Below are positions 58,946-58,992 of a stretch of DNA of 58,992 nt, in pieces. This DNA comes from CAZMNF01 sp964567595 (GTDB lineage: Bacteria; Bipolaricaulota; Bipolaricaulia; RBG-16-55-9). The position numbers and the translations under genes are program-made. Numbering within the stretch: position 1 is the first letter of the stretch; every line of letters starts with the position of its first letter. The stretch covers positions 1-58,992 of the forward strand of contig CAZMNF010000007.1 of the NCBI GenBank assembly GCA_964567595.1. Reading direction: 5' to 3'. Below the pieces are notes generated by a model. That model searched no databases. It had not been told where the DNA came from and saw only the letters and a program-made list of their open reading frames with translations.

Positions 58946-58992
58946 CGAGCTTGCCAGGCTCCGCCGTTTTCATTCGCAACGCGACCATTTGT

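Noticed and set aside
1..58992. CRISPR arrays, tRNA or rRNA genes, insertion sequences, prophage
   Set aside because: No spaced direct repeats, cloverleaf-like T-arm sequences, rRNA motifs, transposases or integrases were seen in the intergenic regions or coding frames.

Overview
The window is GC-rich bacterial chromosome with no phage, insertion sequence, CRISPR array, rRNA or tRNA that I can see. It is densely coded: many junctions are ATGA or TGATG overlaps, and intergenic gaps rarely exceed 300 bases. The organism is an aerobic heterotroph with an A-type caa3 oxidase, bacterial GyrA, TyrS and ProS, and a metabolism built on CoA-dependent 2-oxoacid oxidoreductases. An archaeal-type (type II) GAPDH and Ser/Asp/Glu/Gln-rich linkers in exported proteins are unusual traits. 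I cannot fix the phylum; a deep-branching lineage such as Chloroflexota or a neighbour is only a guess.

Left third (1-16.7 kb): an amino-acid and 2-oxoacid catabolic island. An indolepyruvate oxidoreductase (iorA-iorB, with a GltD-like flavoprotein fused to IorA) leads into trmO and a LapA-like gene, then the first codons of a probable malic enzyme at the window edge. gdhA (glutamate dehydrogenase) faces away from iorA. After a strong terminator comes an eight-gene minus-strand operon (15156 to 6245) that encodes two complete four-subunit 2-oxoacid:acceptor oxidoreductases, each with its own GltD-like FAD/NADPH module. A class I aminotransferase is divergent from it across a gap holding a perfect 22-bp palindrome. 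Aminotransferase and Gdh can produce the 2-oxoacids, the OFORs convert them to acyl-CoA, and the GltD-like modules probably hand the electrons to NADP+.

Middle (16.7-26 kb): small Cys-rich proteins, a GIY-YIG/DUF123 protein, a BTAD/NB-ARC/TPR regulator, a cytosolic YVTN beta-propeller, a ZIP transporter, threonine dehydrogenase, a CBS-ACT protein and a DUF2207 membrane protein.

Metal island (26-34.6 kb): a Fur-family repressor, then znuA-C-B behind a promoter whose -10 is covered by an inverted repeat. These are followed by a secreted His-rich protein and a three-gene unit (P19/Tp34-like protein, Tat-exported DyP-like protein, anchored Ig-like protein) that looks like a permease-less relative of EfeUOB. 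Then come a proteasome-like Ntn-hydrolase and a 10-TM heavy-metal/manganese exporter.

Respiratory island (34.6-43 kb): DMT transporter, DUF420 (CtaM-like), ctaB, a lipoprotein cytochrome c, a small membrane protein, ctaF, two different subunit III genes, ctaD and a ctaC-cytochrome c fusion.

Right end (43-59 kb): a Lon-family protease with a leader that can form alternative hairpins, a subtilase with BACON-like repeats, a large cysteine hydrolase, type II GAPDH, gyrA, tyrS, a HIT protein, a LolA-like protein, proS and a zinc-ribbon DUF2007 protein.
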